From positions 153,881 through 217,880 of the forward strand of contig CAMFII010000009.1 of the NCBI GenBank assembly GCA_945952585.1: a DNA stretch of 64,000 bases. The letters run 5' to 3'. A program made the position numbers and the translations under genes. The DNA comes from an uncultured Rhodobacter sp. (GTDB lineage Bacteria; Pseudomonadota; Alphaproteobacteria; Rhodobacterales; Rhodobacteraceae). Of this stretch, positions 25,770-35,919 are shown piece after piece. The stretch's first letter is position 1; every line of letters begins with the position of its first letter. Under the pieces are notes generated by a model. That model made no database searches and was not told the DNA's origin. It saw only the letters and a list, made by a program, of their open reading frames with translations.

Positions 25770-26591
25770 ATGAGATCATCGAAATCACGTTCGCGCTCGA
25801 AGTCGAACCGGCCCCGGTCGATCGGCAACATCATCAACCGCGTCTTCGACAGCAACGGCCCCGAAGGCAAGGTGCGCGGAACCCCGCAGCAGATCATCGA
25901 GAAATACCAGATCCTCGCTCGTGATGCCCAGCTCTCGAACGACCGTGTCGCCGCCGAGAACTTCATGCAGCATGCCGAGCATTACACCCGGCTCCTGGCC
26001 GAGGCGCAGCGCGAGCTCGCGGCCGAGCAGGAAGCACGCCAGCAGCAGCAGGGCGGACAGAATGGCCAGAACGGCCAGGGTGGCAACCGCGACCGGAACT
26101 GGCAGGACCGCAACGACAACCGCAGCGAGCCCCGCTTCGACCCGACATCCGACGACCAGCCCGAAATCGAGCCGGCGCCGCGCATGGGCGGCATGATGGA
26201 TTTCATCGAGGATCTGGGCGAAAGCAGCCTCGTCGAAACGCCCGAGACCCGCACCCGCGAACCGCAGCACCAGCAGCGGTCGGATCGCAACGAGAACCGC
26301 GACCGGCAAGACCGCGGGCCCCGCAACGATCAGCAGGGCCGGAACGATCGCAACGACCGCCGCCCGCCCCGTCAAGAGCAGCCGCGGCAAGAACAGCCCC
26401 GCCAGGAGCACCGCAGCGAACAGCCGCGGGTCGAAGCCGCCGCTCCGGCGCCGGCACCTGAGCCTGTCGCCGTCGAGGCTGTGACCGAGACACCTGCCGC
26501 ACCGGCTGCCGAAAAAGCCCCGGCCGCGCGCAAGCCCCGCGCCCCGCGCAAGCCGAAAGCCGAAAGCGGTCCCGCCGAAGCGGCGGAATGA
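25770..26591 (+). CDS. DUF4167 domain-containing protein
   Basis: 273 residues. The N-terminal ~85 residues (basic SKSRSRSKSNRPRS, then SIGNIINRVFDSNGPEGKVRG and an EKYQ..ARDAQ..DRVAAENFMQHAEHY helix) are the conserved DUF4167 domain of alphaproteobacteria. The remainder is low-complexity, rich in Arg, Asn, Gln, then Ala/Pro, and probably disordered. The Arg-rich make-up suggests RNA or nucleic-acid association, but no function is established. A 258-bp stretch before it (25512-25769) holds no gene. Confidence 0.9.
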   Translation: MRSSKSRSRSKSNRPRSIGNIINRVFDSNGPEGKVRGTPQQIIEKYQILARDAQLSNDRVAAENFMQHAEHYTRLLAEAQRELAAEQEARQQQQGGQNGQNGQGGNRDRNWQDRNDNRSEPRFDPTSDDQPEIEPAPRMGGMMDFIEDLGESSLVETPETRTREPQHQQRSDRNENRDRQDRGPRNDQQGRNDRNDRRPPRQEQPRQEQPRQEHRSEQPRVEAAAPAPAPEPVAVEAVTETPAAPAAEKAPAARKPRAPRKPKAESGPAEAAE

Positions 26592-26594
26592 CCC

Positions 26595-27440
26595 TCAGCC
26601 CTTGCCCGCGACCAGCCGGGCGAGGGCGCAGAACTTTTCCAGCGAGATTTCTTCTGCGCGCGCCGTCGGCTCGATCCCGGCCGCGTGGAGCTTGCCCTCA
26701 AGGTCCGGCCCCAGCCCCTTGAGACTGGAGCGCAGCATCTTCCGGCGCTGGTTGAAGGCCATGGCCGTCACCCGCGAGAGCACAGCCGCATCCGCCGGAA
26801 AGCGCGGCTCGGGCAGGGCGGTCAGATGCACCACCGCCGAATGCACCTTGGGCGCCGGCACGAAGGCTTCGGGCGGCAGGGTCAGCACGATCTTCGGATC
26901 GGTCCGCCATTGCGCCAGCAGCGCCAGACGCCCGTAGGCGCCGCTGCCGGGCCTTGCCACGATGCGCTCCGCGACCTCCTTCTGGAACATCAGCGTCAGG
27001 CTCTGCCAGAAGGGCGGCCAGGCGGGTGGCGAAAGCCAGCGGATCAGCAATTCGGTCCCGACATTGTAGGGCAGGTTCGCCACGACCCGGATCGGCGCGG
27101 TCAGCCGGGCTGCCGCATCGACCTCCAGCGCATCGCCGCTCACCACCTCGAGCCGCCCCGGATAGGCGCTGGCGATCTCCTCCAGCGCGGGGATGCAGCG
27201 CGCGTCCTTCTCCACCGCAAGGACATGCCGCGCGCCTTCAGCCAGAAGCCCGCGGGTCAGGCCGCCGGGCCCCGGCCCGACCTCCAGCACGTCGCAGGCC
27301 GACAGATCACCCGCCATCCGCGCGATCTTGGCCGTCAGGTTCAGGTCCAGCAGGAAGTTCTGGCCGAGCTGTTTCTTCGCCACCAGCCCATGCGTCGCGA
27401 TGACCTCGCGCAGGGGGGGAAGACCGTCAATCGCTGCCAC
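26595..27440 (-). CDS. rsmA: 16S rRNA dimethyladenosine transferase
   Basis: 281 residues, starting with GTG at 27440. SAM-binding motif [15 protein letters not shown] and the catalytic [11 protein letters not shown] identify KsgA/RsmA, which dimethylates A1518 and A1519 of 16S rRNA. It is the last gene of the lptF-to-rsmA group. A hairpin-AGGATATTT module lies between pdxA and its start (see that repeat), so it may have its own promoter. Confidence 0.96.
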   Translation of the reverse strand: MAAIDGLPPLREVIATHGLVAKKQLGQNFLLDLNLTAKIARMAGDLSACDVLEVGPGPGGLTRGLLAEGARHVLAVEKDARCIPALEEIASAYPGRLEVVSGDALEVDAAARLTAPIRVVANLPYNVGTELLIRWLSPPAWPPFWQSLTLMFQKEVAERIVARPGSGAYGRLALLAQWRTDPKIVLTLPPEAFVPAPKVHSAVVHLTALPEPRFPADAAVLSRVTAMAFNQRRKMLRSSLKGLGPDLEGKLHAAGIEPTARAEEISLEKFCALARLVAGKG

Positions 27441-27455
27441 GGAACCCTGATCCCA

Positions 27456-27505
27456 TTTTCTGCTTACAAATATCCTGCGGGGGTGTGGGGGTGCAAAACC
27501 CCCAC
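27456..27505 (-). repeat. Hairpin + AGGATATTT module, copy 1 (pdxA end / rsmA front)
   Basis: Read on the minus strand: hairpin GTGGGGG-ttttgca-CCCCCAC (27505-27485) followed by AGGATATTTGTAAGCAGAAA (starting 27476). The pdxA stop codon TAA lies inside the core, so the module encodes the last residues of PdxA. The core ends about 16 nt before the rsmA GTG. Confidence 0.8.
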
Positions 27506-28501
27506 GTCCGACGCTGCCCCACGCGCCGCCGCCATGTCCTGCGCCATCCGCAGCGCCGCGATCAGGCTTGACGGATCGGCCACTCCCTTGCCTGCGATGT
27601 CGAAGGCCGTGCCGTGATCCGGCGAGGTGCGGATGAAGGGCAGGCCGAGCGTCAGGTTCACGCCGCTAGCGAAATCGATGGTCTTGATCGGGATCAGCGC
27701 CTGGTCGTGATAGGCGCAGACCGCCGTGTCGTACCGCGCCCGCGCGGCCGGGTGGAACATCGTGTCGGCGGGCAGGGGGCCGAGCAACTCCATCCCCTCG
27801 CCGCGTAGCCGGTCGAGGAGCGGGATCATCCAGTCGATCTCTTCCCGACCCATGGCGCCGCCTTCGCCCGCATGGGGGTTCAGGCCCGCCACCGCGATGC
27901 GGGGCGCTGGTATCCCGAAGTCCCGCACCAGCCCCGCGCGGGTGATGCGGAGCGTCTCTTCCAGCAGGGCCGGCGTCAGCGCCCGGGGCACTTCCGAAAG
28001 CGGGATATGGATGGTCGCCGGCACGACCCGCAGTTCGGCGCAGGCCAGCATCATCACGACACGCTCCACCCCGGCCAGCGCCGCGAGGTACTCGGTATGT
28101 CCGGGAAAGGCGAAACCTGCCCCGTCCTTCAGCGCCTTCTTGTGGATCGGCGCGGTGCAAAGCGCCGAGGCCTGTCCGGCCTGCACCAGCGCCACGCCTC
28201 GCGCGATCGCGGCGACAACGCCAGCCGCCAGCGCCGGATCGGGCTGACCGGGCAGGGGGCGGGGGCCCATATCTATCGGCAGGACCGGAAGGATCTCCGG
28301 GGCGAGGGACACGGCTTCGGCGGGGTCGGACAGGGCCTGCCAGCGGGTGCCGTCCGGCAGGTGGCGGGGATCGCCGATCCAGAAGAAGGGCACGGCCGCG
28401 CCCAGCACGGTCCGCGCCTTTACGGCGATCTCGGGCCCTATTCCGGCAGGTTCGCCGCAGCTAACGGCGACGGGCGCCCGCAAAGGGATGGCGCCGCTCA
28501 C
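27464..28501 (-). CDS. pdxA: 4-hydroxythreonine-4-phosphate dehydrogenase
   Basis: 345 residues from GTG 28501, whose bases overlap the surA stop (GTGA); no ATG is available near the conserved start [23 protein letters not shown]. Metal-binding histidines lie in [18 protein letters not shown] and [16 protein letters not shown], all family signatures. It acts in pyridoxal phosphate synthesis. The C-terminal [12 protein letters not shown] is encoded by a repeated intergenic module and is not part of the family fold. Confidence 0.95.
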   Translation of the reverse strand: MSGAIPLRAPVAVSCGEPAGIGPEIAVKARTVLGAAVPFFWIGDPRHLPDGTRWQALSDPAEAVSLAPEILPVLPIDMGPRPLPGQPDPALAAGVVAAIARGVALVQAGQASALCTAPIHKKALKDGAGFAFPGHTEYLAALAGVERVVMMLACAELRVVPATIHIPLSEVPRALTPALLEETLRITRAGLVRDFGIPAPRIAVAGLNPHAGEGGAMGREEIDWMIPLLDRLRGEGMELLGPLPADTMFHPAARARYDTAVCAYHDQALIPIKTIDFASGVNLTLGLPFIRTSPDHGTAFDIAGKGVADPSSLIAALRMAQDMAAARGAASDVGVLHPHTPAGYL

Positions 28502-29805
28502 GGTTCGCGGATGATTGCGGCCGCCTTCAGCTGCTGCAGGTATTGCTCGCTCAGCTCCGTAAGCCGCTGGTTCGTCAGCTTCGAAAGCATCGCCTGGCGC
28601 TGCTTGGCGATCTTCTCTTCCTGCGTCAGCGTCGGCTTCGGCTCCTTCGGCCCGGGCGCGTTGGCATCCGGTGCTTCCTGCACGTTGCCAAGCCCATCTG
28701 CCGTGGTCTCGTCGACCGGCGCCATCGTCCGTCCGCACAGCATCAGGAAAACGCGGCTGCCACCGCGGCGCAGGGAGAATGACGTCTCGAAGGTGTCAAG
28801 CCGGGCCAGTTCCAGGGCGACATCCCGCGGCACCGCGCCCGAGGGCTGGACCGTGCGGATGACCTGCTGCTGCGGCAACTTGTTGGTCAGGCGCACCACG
28901 TCCGTGCAGGTATCGGCCTTGGCCATCAGGGTCGAGGCCCAGCCCTGGCCTTCCGGTCCGTCGGGCAGGATCACCTCGACATAGTCGACATCGATTGCCA
29001 CCTGAGGCTTTTCGGTCGTCGGCTGGAGACCACGCATCAGGAAGATGGCATAGGCATTGGGGATCGGCATCGGGTCCGACACCTGGCCCGGCGTCAGTCC
29101 GAGTACCAGTTGCCGCAGCGCCGGGGGCAGCTTGCCGACATCAAGCCAGTCGATCTGACCGCCCGCCTGCGCCGAAGCCGAGGCGGAATACTGCCGCGCG
29201 GCGGCGGCGAAATCGGCCTCGCCCCGGATCGAGGCCTTCAGTTCCTCGATCTGCGCCAAGGCATCGGCTTCCTGCCCGGGCGGAGCAGGAATGATGAGTT
29301 CGGACAAAAGCACGCGGGCACTGCCCAGCAGCGAGGTGTCTGACAGAGCCCGGTCGACCTCGGCATCGGTGATCTGGACGGCTCCGGCATAGCGCTGCCG
29401 GATCACGCCACGCCAGGCAACGCCGGCGCGCACGAAGTCACGGTAGGTCTCGGGGGCGACGCCCTTCTGGCCAATCGCCTGGACAAACTGCTGGAGCGGG
29501 ACATTGCTGCGCCCGGCGAATTCCTGCATCCCGCGCGTGACCTCGACCTCGTTGGGAAGGACGCCAGCCGCCTTCGCGGCCTGAAGCCGCAACTTATCCT
29601 CGATCAGGCCGGTCCGGGCCTGCTCCTCGACATCGCCCGAAAAGTTCAAGGCCCTGAGAAACAGGATCCGCTGGTCGAGTTCATATTCGGAAATGGCGCT
29701 GTCGTTGACAAACAGCGCAGGTACGAAGGGGCCGTCGGCGGCGCTGGCGGCGGAGGTCGCGGCCAGCAGGAAAAGTCCGGCGAGCATTCTCAAAATCGGG
29801 CGCAT
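28498..29805 (-). CDS. surA: Periplasmic chaperone / peptidyl-prolyl isomerase SurA-like
   Basis: 435 residues with a signal peptide (LRMLAGLFLLAATSAASAAD). A SurA N-terminal helical domain (~30-160) is followed by one parvulin-like domain (~165-270; RVLLSELIIPAPP, AGGQIDWLDVGKLPPAL, GLTPGQVSDPM) and a C-terminal helix. SurA escorts outer-membrane beta-barrel proteins such as LptD, whose gene lies directly upstream. Compared with E. coli only one PPIase domain is evident. Confidence 0.9.
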   Translation of the reverse strand: MRPILRMLAGLFLLAATSAASAADGPFVPALFVNDSAISEYELDQRILFLRALNFSGDVEEQARTGLIEDKLRLQAAKAAGVLPNEVEVTRGMQEFAGRSNVPLQQFVQAIGQKGVAPETYRDFVRAGVAWRGVIRQRYAGAVQITDAEVDRALSDTSLLGSARVLLSELIIPAPPGQEADALAQIEELKASIRGEADFAAAARQYSASASAQAGGQIDWLDVGKLPPALRQLVLGLTPGQVSDPMPIPNAYAIFLMRGLQPTTEKPQVAIDVDYVEVILPDGPEGQGWASTLMAKADTCTDVVRLTNKLPQQQVIRTVQPSGAVPRDVALELARLDTFETSFSLRRGGSRVFLMLCGRTMAPVDETTADGLGNVQEAPDANAPGPKEPKPTLTQEEKIAKQRQAMLSKLTNQRLTELSEQYLQQLKAAAIIREP

Positions 29806-29896
29806 GTCCAGTCCGTCTGCTCCGTCTGCTCATTCCCGGGCGGTGTGTCCCGGCCCTTGTTCTGTCTTACCCGAGGGCATTGCCCCCCTTTAGCCC

Positions 29897-32041
29897 TTAT
29901 CCCCGGCATTGCCGCGCGGGTCCAGGAGCCGATCCGCCACCGAAGCCCAGAAGTTCGACCTTCAGGCCGAATTCGGTCGTCGGGTTCAGACTTGTTGAAT
30001 CCGCATACCAGCGCGAAACCGAAAGGTCCACCAGCATGCATTCGTTGCGGTACACGAAGCCGAGGCTGGCGTCGGAGGTGCGCCCGGCAATGAAATCATG
30101 GCGGATGCCCAAGACACTCGACCAGTTGTCGTTCATCTTCCATGAACTGTTGAAGCTGACCTCCGAAACGTCATTGGGTCGGTCGGCCTCGTCATCGGCG
30201 ATGCCCCAGTAATATCCGCTCTCGAGCCCGACATTGCTGTTACCCCAGTTCATGCGGAACTCGCCCATATTGGCGTCGAACTGGTCGTCGAGCAGCACCC
30301 GCTGCGTCAGGGTCAGCCCCTTCCATGAGGCCACCCTCATCGCGAGCAACCAGTTGGACCAGGCTCCATCCAGGCCAGAAGACGGGGTGAACTGGTCCAG
30401 ATCGTCGGCGCGCAGGACGCGGCCGAAGGCAAGCTCGACCTCAGACCCGTCCCGGGCGTAGCGCGTCCAGTCCAGGCCCATCGCGCCGCGGGTCCCGAGC
30501 TCGATCTTGTCGGTGCCGGGGAAGCGGTCGAGCGACAGGAGGTTGCCCTCGTCAAGCTCGACGACAAGGCTGTCATTGTCGGGAACCGTCGGCAGGCTGC
30601 TCTTTGAAAACAGGACGTTGACCACCGGCTGCAGAAGCTGGGTGCCGCCCCAGGCATCGGATTTGACCATCGGATAGCGCAGTTCCGTGCCGAAGACGCC
30701 GTAGGCGCGTTCGATCGCGCTCGGATAGGCGGGGTCCTGCCCGACAAAGGTCACGTCGCCCAGCACCCGCCCCGTCGCGGCGGCGACAAACCCGTTCGCC
30801 AGAACCCAGTCCCGCCGCCAGTCGAGCCGCACCAGCCCGCGCGCCGTATCCTGCCCGTCGGAATTGCCGTCGCCGTTCGAATCGACGGTGGAACTCGAGG
30901 CCGTCATGCTGCCGGTCGCTTCGTAGCGAAGGCTCGCGGCGCCGCCGATCACGGGCGGGGCAAAGCGCTGGTCGTAGATGACATTGACGAGGGTTGAAGG
31001 CTGGGTGTCGCTGCTGTCTTCGTCGCGGAGCGAAGCGAGATGGGTCAGGCCAGCGTAGATGTAGTTGTCGCGCTTGACCCGCTCGACCTGGATGAAACTG
31101 TCGAGCCGGTCCTGCGAGGAAATCCCGTAATCCTGCAGATAGGAGTTGTCGCTGGCCATCTGCAGCCCGAAGGACAGCGTGAAGCTGTCGGGCAGGCCGA
31201 AATAGCCGTTGGCGAACAGGTAGCCACGCGTGCCGGGGTCGATCTGGTCACGCGACACCGCGCCCTCCGCCTGGAAATAACCGTTCCAGAAGGCCTGCCG
31301 GTAACGCAGGCCAAGCGTCTGGGCGTCGTTCGTGCTGATATAGGGCGTGATCGTCAGATCGCGGTTTTCGCCGATCGGCACGAAATACGGCGCCATGATG
31401 CCGAAGCCGAGTTGGCTTGTGCTGCGGATGCTCGGCAGAAGCCAGCCGCGCGCCCGCTCGAGCGTCGGGTCGGGCATGCGCAGGCGCGGGATATAGGCGA
31501 CCGGCACGCCGAACAGGCGCAGGTTGGCATCCTCGAAATAGATCTGCCGCGTTTCCTTGTCATGCACGACGCGGCTTGCCCGGATCTCCCACAGCGGCGT
31601 CTGGCTGCCCTTGCAGATCTGGCAGGACGAGGCGACGGTCCGGCCAAGCTCGGTATAGCGGCCACCGGCACGCATCGCATAGTTCGAGGCAAGCTGTAGC
31701 TGGTCCTTCAGCACCAGCCGCGCCCCGGTCAAGATGCCGTCGGTCAGCGAGGATGACAGATCGGCCTGATCGGCGACGATGCGCGTGCCGGTGGCGTCGG
31801 TCAGGACAATCGGACCTTCGATCTTCAGCTTGTCAGTCTTCTGGTCAAAGGTCACCCGGCTCGCCTTGAGCCGCATTCCCTTTTGCAGGACCTCGACATT
31901 GCCGGCCGCGACCAGCACGCTGTCGGCTTGGATCTCGATCTGGTCGGCGACCAGTGTAGCCAGGTCGGGCGGGCTGTCCTGGGCCTGGGCCGGAACCGCA
32001 AGTCCGAGAAGCAAGGCGAGGGAAAGCAGGTGCCGCCGCAT
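29897..32041 (-). CDS. lptD: LPS-assembly outer-membrane protein LptD
   Basis: 714 residues from ATG 32041, whose A is shared with the lptG stop (TGATG). Signal peptide (HLLSLALLLGLAVPAQAQD), an OstA/LptA-like domain (~25-140: VADQIEIQADSVLVAAGNVEV), then a beta-barrel. The SCQICKGSQTPLW pair of cysteines is the usual alphaproteobacterial pattern at the jellyroll-barrel junction. It places LPS in the outer leaflet. Confidence 0.95.
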   Translation of the reverse strand: MRRHLLSLALLLGLAVPAQAQDSPPDLATLVADQIEIQADSVLVAAGNVEVLQKGMRLKASRVTFDQKTDKLKIEGPIVLTDATGTRIVADQADLSSSLTDGILTGARLVLKDQLQLASNYAMRAGGRYTELGRTVASSCQICKGSQTPLWEIRASRVVHDKETRQIYFEDANLRLFGVPVAYIPRLRMPDPTLERARGWLLPSIRSTSQLGFGIMAPYFVPIGENRDLTITPYISTNDAQTLGLRYRQAFWNGYFQAEGAVSRDQIDPGTRGYLFANGYFGLPDSFTLSFGLQMASDNSYLQDYGISSQDRLDSFIQVERVKRDNYIYAGLTHLASLRDEDSSDTQPSTLVNVIYDQRFAPPVIGGAASLRYEATGSMTASSSTVDSNGDGNSDGQDTARGLVRLDWRRDWVLANGFVAAATGRVLGDVTFVGQDPAYPSAIERAYGVFGTELRYPMVKSDAWGGTQLLQPVVNVLFSKSSLPTVPDNDSLVVELDEGNLLSLDRFPGTDKIELGTRGAMGLDWTRYARDGSEVELAFGRVLRADDLDQFTPSSGLDGAWSNWLLAMRVASWKGLTLTQRVLLDDQFDANMGEFRMNWGNSNVGLESGYYWGIADDEADRPNDVSEVSFNSSWKMNDNWSSVLGIRHDFIAGRTSDASLGFVYRNECMLVDLSVSRWYADSTSLNPTTEFGLKVELLGFGGGSAPGPARQCRG

Positions 32042-33135
32042 CAGCCGTCCTCGACATGCAAGAGAAGGCCAAGCGCGGCAAGGATGGTGGCAGCCGGCGG
32101 CACCCACGCCGCCGCAATGATCGGGATTTGCCCTGACGTTCCAAGAACTTGAGCAAAGTTTCTAAGAAAAAACATCGCAAAGCCGGTCAGCACGGCCAAC
32201 AACACCATGATGTCGGTCCTGCCGAACCTTGTGTGCCGCATGGTGAAACCCGCGGCAAGCAGGACCATACCGGCCATCAGGAAGGGCATCGCGAGTTCGG
32301 TCTGCAGCCACACGCGATGCGCGCGGGCCGAGAAGCCCGCCTGATCGAGGCTGGTGATGAAGGCCGGCAGGTTCCAGATCGAGATGCTGGACGGATCGCC
32401 AAAACTGTTGCGGATGCGTTCGACCGTCAGGGTCGAAGGCACCCGCGCCTGTGGTTGCGAGATCGCCGTCGCTTCAGGGTTCTGCGCGGTCAGGTCCCAC
32501 CGCTTGACCCCGGCAAGCGCCCAGGCGCCCGGTTCAAGCCGGGCAGAAGCCGCCTCGACCCGGGACAGGGGGGTCCCGCTTTCGTCCGAGGCAATGAAGG
32601 TCACGTCGAACAGCTCGGTCGCATCCTCATTGGCCCGGGTGGCCCGGATCACCGACTGGACCCCGTCGCCGCCCTGACGTAGCCACAGCCCCTCGGAACT
32701 GACCGAGAGCACGCTGTAGCTTCCCGACGTGAATTTCGCGGCCAGTTCGGCCGAGCGCTTCTGCGTGGCGGCGGCCAGCGGGTTCAGGACCGCAACCGAG
32801 AAGAGGCCGATCAGGAAAGCCATGAAGACCGGCGCGATCAGCATGCGCAGACCAGACCGGCCCGCGGCACGGATCACCACAAGTTCGCTCGACCGCGCCA
32901 ACGCGAGGAACAGCATCATCGCCGACAGGATCATGATGAGCGGCAGGATGCGATAGACGCTTTCCGGCACGTCGAGCGCCGCGAGCCCCGCGATCTGGCC
33001 GAACCCGGCCGACGTCCCGGCCAGCTTGCGCACCCGTTCGACCATGCCGATCAGCATCATCAGCATCGAGAAGATGCCAAGGACCATCAGATAGGCGACA
33101 AGGAACCTGCGCGCGAGATAGCGGCTGAGCGTCAT
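32041..33135 (-). CDS. lptG: LPS export ABC transporter permease LptG
   Basis: 364 residues from ATG 33135, overlapping lptF by 4 bp. Six membrane segments in two groups (about 10-110 and 275-355) around a periplasmic jellyroll-like domain, the YjgP/YjgQ layout. With LptF it forms the inner-membrane channel that extracts LPS using LptB, which is not in the window. Confidence 0.94.
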   Translation of the reverse strand: MTLSRYLARRFLVAYLMVLGIFSMLMMLIGMVERVRKLAGTSAGFGQIAGLAALDVPESVYRILPLIMILSAMMLFLALARSSELVVIRAAGRSGLRMLIAPVFMAFLIGLFSVAVLNPLAAATQKRSAELAAKFTSGSYSVLSVSSEGLWLRQGGDGVQSVIRATRANEDATELFDVTFIASDESGTPLSRVEAASARLEPGAWALAGVKRWDLTAQNPEATAISQPQARVPSTLTVERIRNSFGDPSSISIWNLPAFITSLDQAGFSARAHRVWLQTELAMPFLMAGMVLLAAGFTMRHTRFGRTDIMVLLAVLTGFAMFFLRNFAQVLGTSGQIPIIAAAWVPPAATILAALGLLLHVEDG

Positions 33136-34268
33136 GCCGCGCCTCCCGCCGCCAGACTGCCCTGCGGCCGGATTCGCCGGGGTCGGGTCGCGAACCACAA
33201 AAGTCCGATGCCGATCAGGATACCGAGCACGGGCGCGGCATAGGTCAGCGGCCAGGCAGAGGGGTCCTGCAGCGCCGCCTTGGTGGCGACGTTATCGACC
33301 AGTTGCACCACGATCAGCAGGAAGATCGCCCCGACCACCTGCCGCCACAGGCCGAAACGGCTGAACGCGCCAACCAGAAGGGCGGAAAAACCGATCAGGG
33401 GTCCGGCAAGCCCCATGAACGGGCTGGCGATGCGGTTGTGGGCCTCCTGCAAAAGCGCCGCGGGCGTGGTGCCCATCTCTTCGGCCAGTCCCGGCGGAGG
33501 GAAAAGCAGCGTCAGCGTCGGTGTCTCGTCGGCCCCGCGCCTGACCGGGCCTGCGGACTGCAGGAACGACGACAGGTCATAGGTCAGGTCGGCAAAGCGG
33601 GTCACGGAAAGCCGCGTGGTCGCTTGGTCCAGCGTCTGGGCCATACCATCGAACATGATGAGCTTTGGCCCGGTATCGCTGCGCACGATCAGCGCGCGGT
33701 GGGCGGTGTAGGTCACGCGCTGGCGCGGATCGCGCGCGTCCGACAGGAACACCTGCAAAAGCTCGCCCGTCGGGGCGATCTGGCGGATGTAGATGGTGAT
33801 CCCGTCCGTCGGATGCACGAACGCGCCCTCGCGCAGCAGGCGCGAGCTGATGTTGGCCTGGATCTCGGCCGTGCGGGTCTGCAGCGTCATCCGGCTGGCG
33901 GGCACGATGACATTCATCAGGATCGCCATCAGCAGCGTGACGATCAGCCCGAAATAGACGATCGGCCGTGCCAGCCGGAACGGCGAGAACCCGGTCGCCT
34001 GCATGACCACAAGTTCGCTTTCCCGCGTCAGCCGGTTTGCCGCATAGACCGCCGCAGCGAAGGCCGAGACCGGCAGGACAAGGCGGATGACGTTCGGGAG
34101 GGTCAGGGCCGTGAACTCGAGGAACACCAGCGCCGACTGGCCGTCCCCGATCAGTTGGTCGAACAGGCTGACGGCGCGGTTCACCCAGTAGACGGCCACA
34201 AGCACAAGGGAAAAGAACCCGAACAGCGCCATGAATTGCGACAGCAGATATCTGTCGAATCTCGACAC
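33132..34268 (-). CDS. lptF: LPS export ABC transporter permease LptF
   Basis: 378 residues. N-terminal segment FDRYLLSQFMALFGFFSLVL, the ESELVVMQATGFSP coupling-helix region, a periplasmic domain (~105-260) and three closing membrane segments identify the YjgP/YjgQ family. First gene of the leftward lptF-lptG-lptD-surA-pdxA unit, divergent from pepA with 174 bp between them for both promoters. Confidence 0.94.
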   Translation of the reverse strand: MSRFDRYLLSQFMALFGFFSLVLVAVYWVNRAVSLFDQLIGDGQSALVFLEFTALTLPNVIRLVLPVSAFAAAVYAANRLTRESELVVMQATGFSPFRLARPIVYFGLIVTLLMAILMNVIVPASRMTLQTRTAEIQANISSRLLREGAFVHPTDGITIYIRQIAPTGELLQVFLSDARDPRQRVTYTAHRALIVRSDTGPKLIMFDGMAQTLDQATTRLSVTRFADLTYDLSSFLQSAGPVRRGADETPTLTLLFPPPGLAEEMGTTPAALLQEAHNRIASPFMGLAGPLIGFSALLVGAFSRFGLWRQVVGAIFLLIVVQLVDNVATKAALQDPSAWPLTYAAPVLGILIGIGLLWFATRPRRIRPQGSLAAGGAA

Positions 34269-34442
34269 GCCCGATGCTCTCCCTCGTTTCGTTCTTGTTT
34301 CGCGCGAACCTAGTGGAATTCCGCGGCAGGGAAAACTGCTATCTGGTCATTGCCGGGGGCGCGGGCTAGGCTCCGCCTATCTTGGGAAGGGGCCAGACGG
34401 CCACCTGTTTCCACATCCGACAGCAAGCTCCGGAGCGCCCTC

Positions 34443-35912
34443 ATGACCACTCCCGTCACCATCCAGTTCCGTCCCACCGAGGCCGAAGCCGCCGCCGGAT
34501 TTGCCGGCAAGGTCGTGGTCATCGCCGGGGCGAATGGCACCATCGGGCCGGTCACGCGCAGGATCAACCGGCTGACAAAAGGCGCGCTGGAGCGGTTTCT
34601 CTCATCGCCGGCCTTCGACAAGATGAAACCCGGCGATGCTGCCGAACTCGCCTGGCCGGCAGGTCTTGCAGCCGAGTCGCTCCAGATCCTGCGGCTTGAC
34701 CGCCAGGCCGACGCGCTGACTGCCCGCAAGGCCGGGGCGGCGGTGGGCAAGGCTCTTGGCGCTGCCGGGGCGCTGGTCCTGGCGGAGGGTCATCCGAAGG
34801 CGGCCGACATCGCCTATGGCCTGGCGCTCCGGGCCTATGATTTCACCACCTACCGCACCGGCGAGGTGGCGAAACCGGGCGACGTCACCTTCCTTGTCGC
34901 CAATCCCGAGGCGGTGGCGGCCCAGGCCGCGGCCCATGCGGCGGTGACGGAAGGCGTGTTCTTCACTCGCGACCTGACCAACGAGCCGGCCAACGTCCTG
35001 ACCCCGGTCGATTTCGCCGCCCGGCTGGCGGCGATGCAGGAACTGGGACTCGACGTCGAGATCCTGGAACCGGACGAGTTGAAGAAGCTCGGGATGAACA
35101 CGCTTCTGGGCGTGGCGCAGGGCTCGGTCAACCCGGCCCGCGTCGTGGTGATGCATTGGAATGGCGGCGCGAAGGGCGATGCACCGCTCGCCCTGATCGG
35201 CAAGGGCGTGACCTTCGACACCGGCGGCATCTCAATCAAGCCCGCGGCGGGGATGGAGGACATGACCGGCGACATGGGCGGGGCAGGCGTCGTCTCGGGC
35301 GTGATGCGGGCGCTGGCGCTTCGCAAGGCCCGCGCCAATGTCGTCGGCATCGTCGGTCTGGTCGAGAACATGCCCGACGGCAACGCGCAGCGCCCCGGCG
35401 ACGTGGTCAAGTCAATGAAGGGCGACACGATCGAGGTCATCAACACCGATGCCGAAGGCCGCCTCGTTCTGGCCGATGTGCTTTGGTATGTGCAGGAGCG
35501 CTTCAAGCCGATCGGCATGGTCGATCTGGCGACCCTGACCGGGGCGATGGTGGTGGCGCTCGGGCATGAAAATACTGGCGTCTTCTCGAACGACGACACC
35601 TTCTGCAACGCCTTTCTCAAGGCGGCGAAGGCCGAGGGCGAGGCTGCATGGCGGATGCCGCTTGGCGATGCCTATGACGCGCTCTTGAAATCGCGCATCG
35701 CGGACATGAAGAACGTCACCGGCCGGGAAGGCGGCGCAATCACCGCCGCCTGCTTCCTTCAGCGCTTCGTCAAGCCTGGCACGCCGTGGATCCATCTCGA
35801 CATCGCCGGGACCGCGAGCCTGAAGGGCGACTCGACCTTCGCGCCCAAGGGGGCGACGGGCTGGGGCGTGCGCACGCTCGACCGGCTGGTGCACGACCTT
35901 TGCGAGGGATGA
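34443..35912 (+). CDS. pepA: Leucyl aminopeptidase, M17 family
   Basis: 489 residues from ATG 34443. The catalytic C-domain shows GKGVTFDTGGISIKP (metal Lys and Asp), MGGAGVVSGVMRAL and INTDAEGRLVLAD, the M17 signature with its metal Asp/Glu and catalytic Arg. Hexameric cytosolic aminopeptidase dependent on two divalent metals. holC follows almost directly. Confidence 0.96.
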   Translation: MTTPVTIQFRPTEAEAAAGFAGKVVVIAGANGTIGPVTRRINRLTKGALERFLSSPAFDKMKPGDAAELAWPAGLAAESLQILRLDRQADALTARKAGAAVGKALGAAGALVLAEGHPKAADIAYGLALRAYDFTTYRTGEVAKPGDVTFLVANPEAVAAQAAAHAAVTEGVFFTRDLTNEPANVLTPVDFAARLAAMQELGLDVEILEPDELKKLGMNTLLGVAQGSVNPARVVVMHWNGGAKGDAPLALIGKGVTFDTGGISIKPAAGMEDMTGDMGGAGVVSGVMRALALRKARANVVGIVGLVENMPDGNAQRPGDVVKSMKGDTIEVINTDAEGRLVLADVLWYVQERFKPIGMVDLATLTGAMVVALGHENTGVFSNDDTFCNAFLKAAKAEGEAAWRMPLGDAYDALLKSRIADMKNVTGREGGAITAACFLQRFVKPGTPWIHLDIAGTASLKGDSTFAPKGATGWGVRTLDRLVHDLCEG

Positions 35913-35919
35913 GCGGGCC

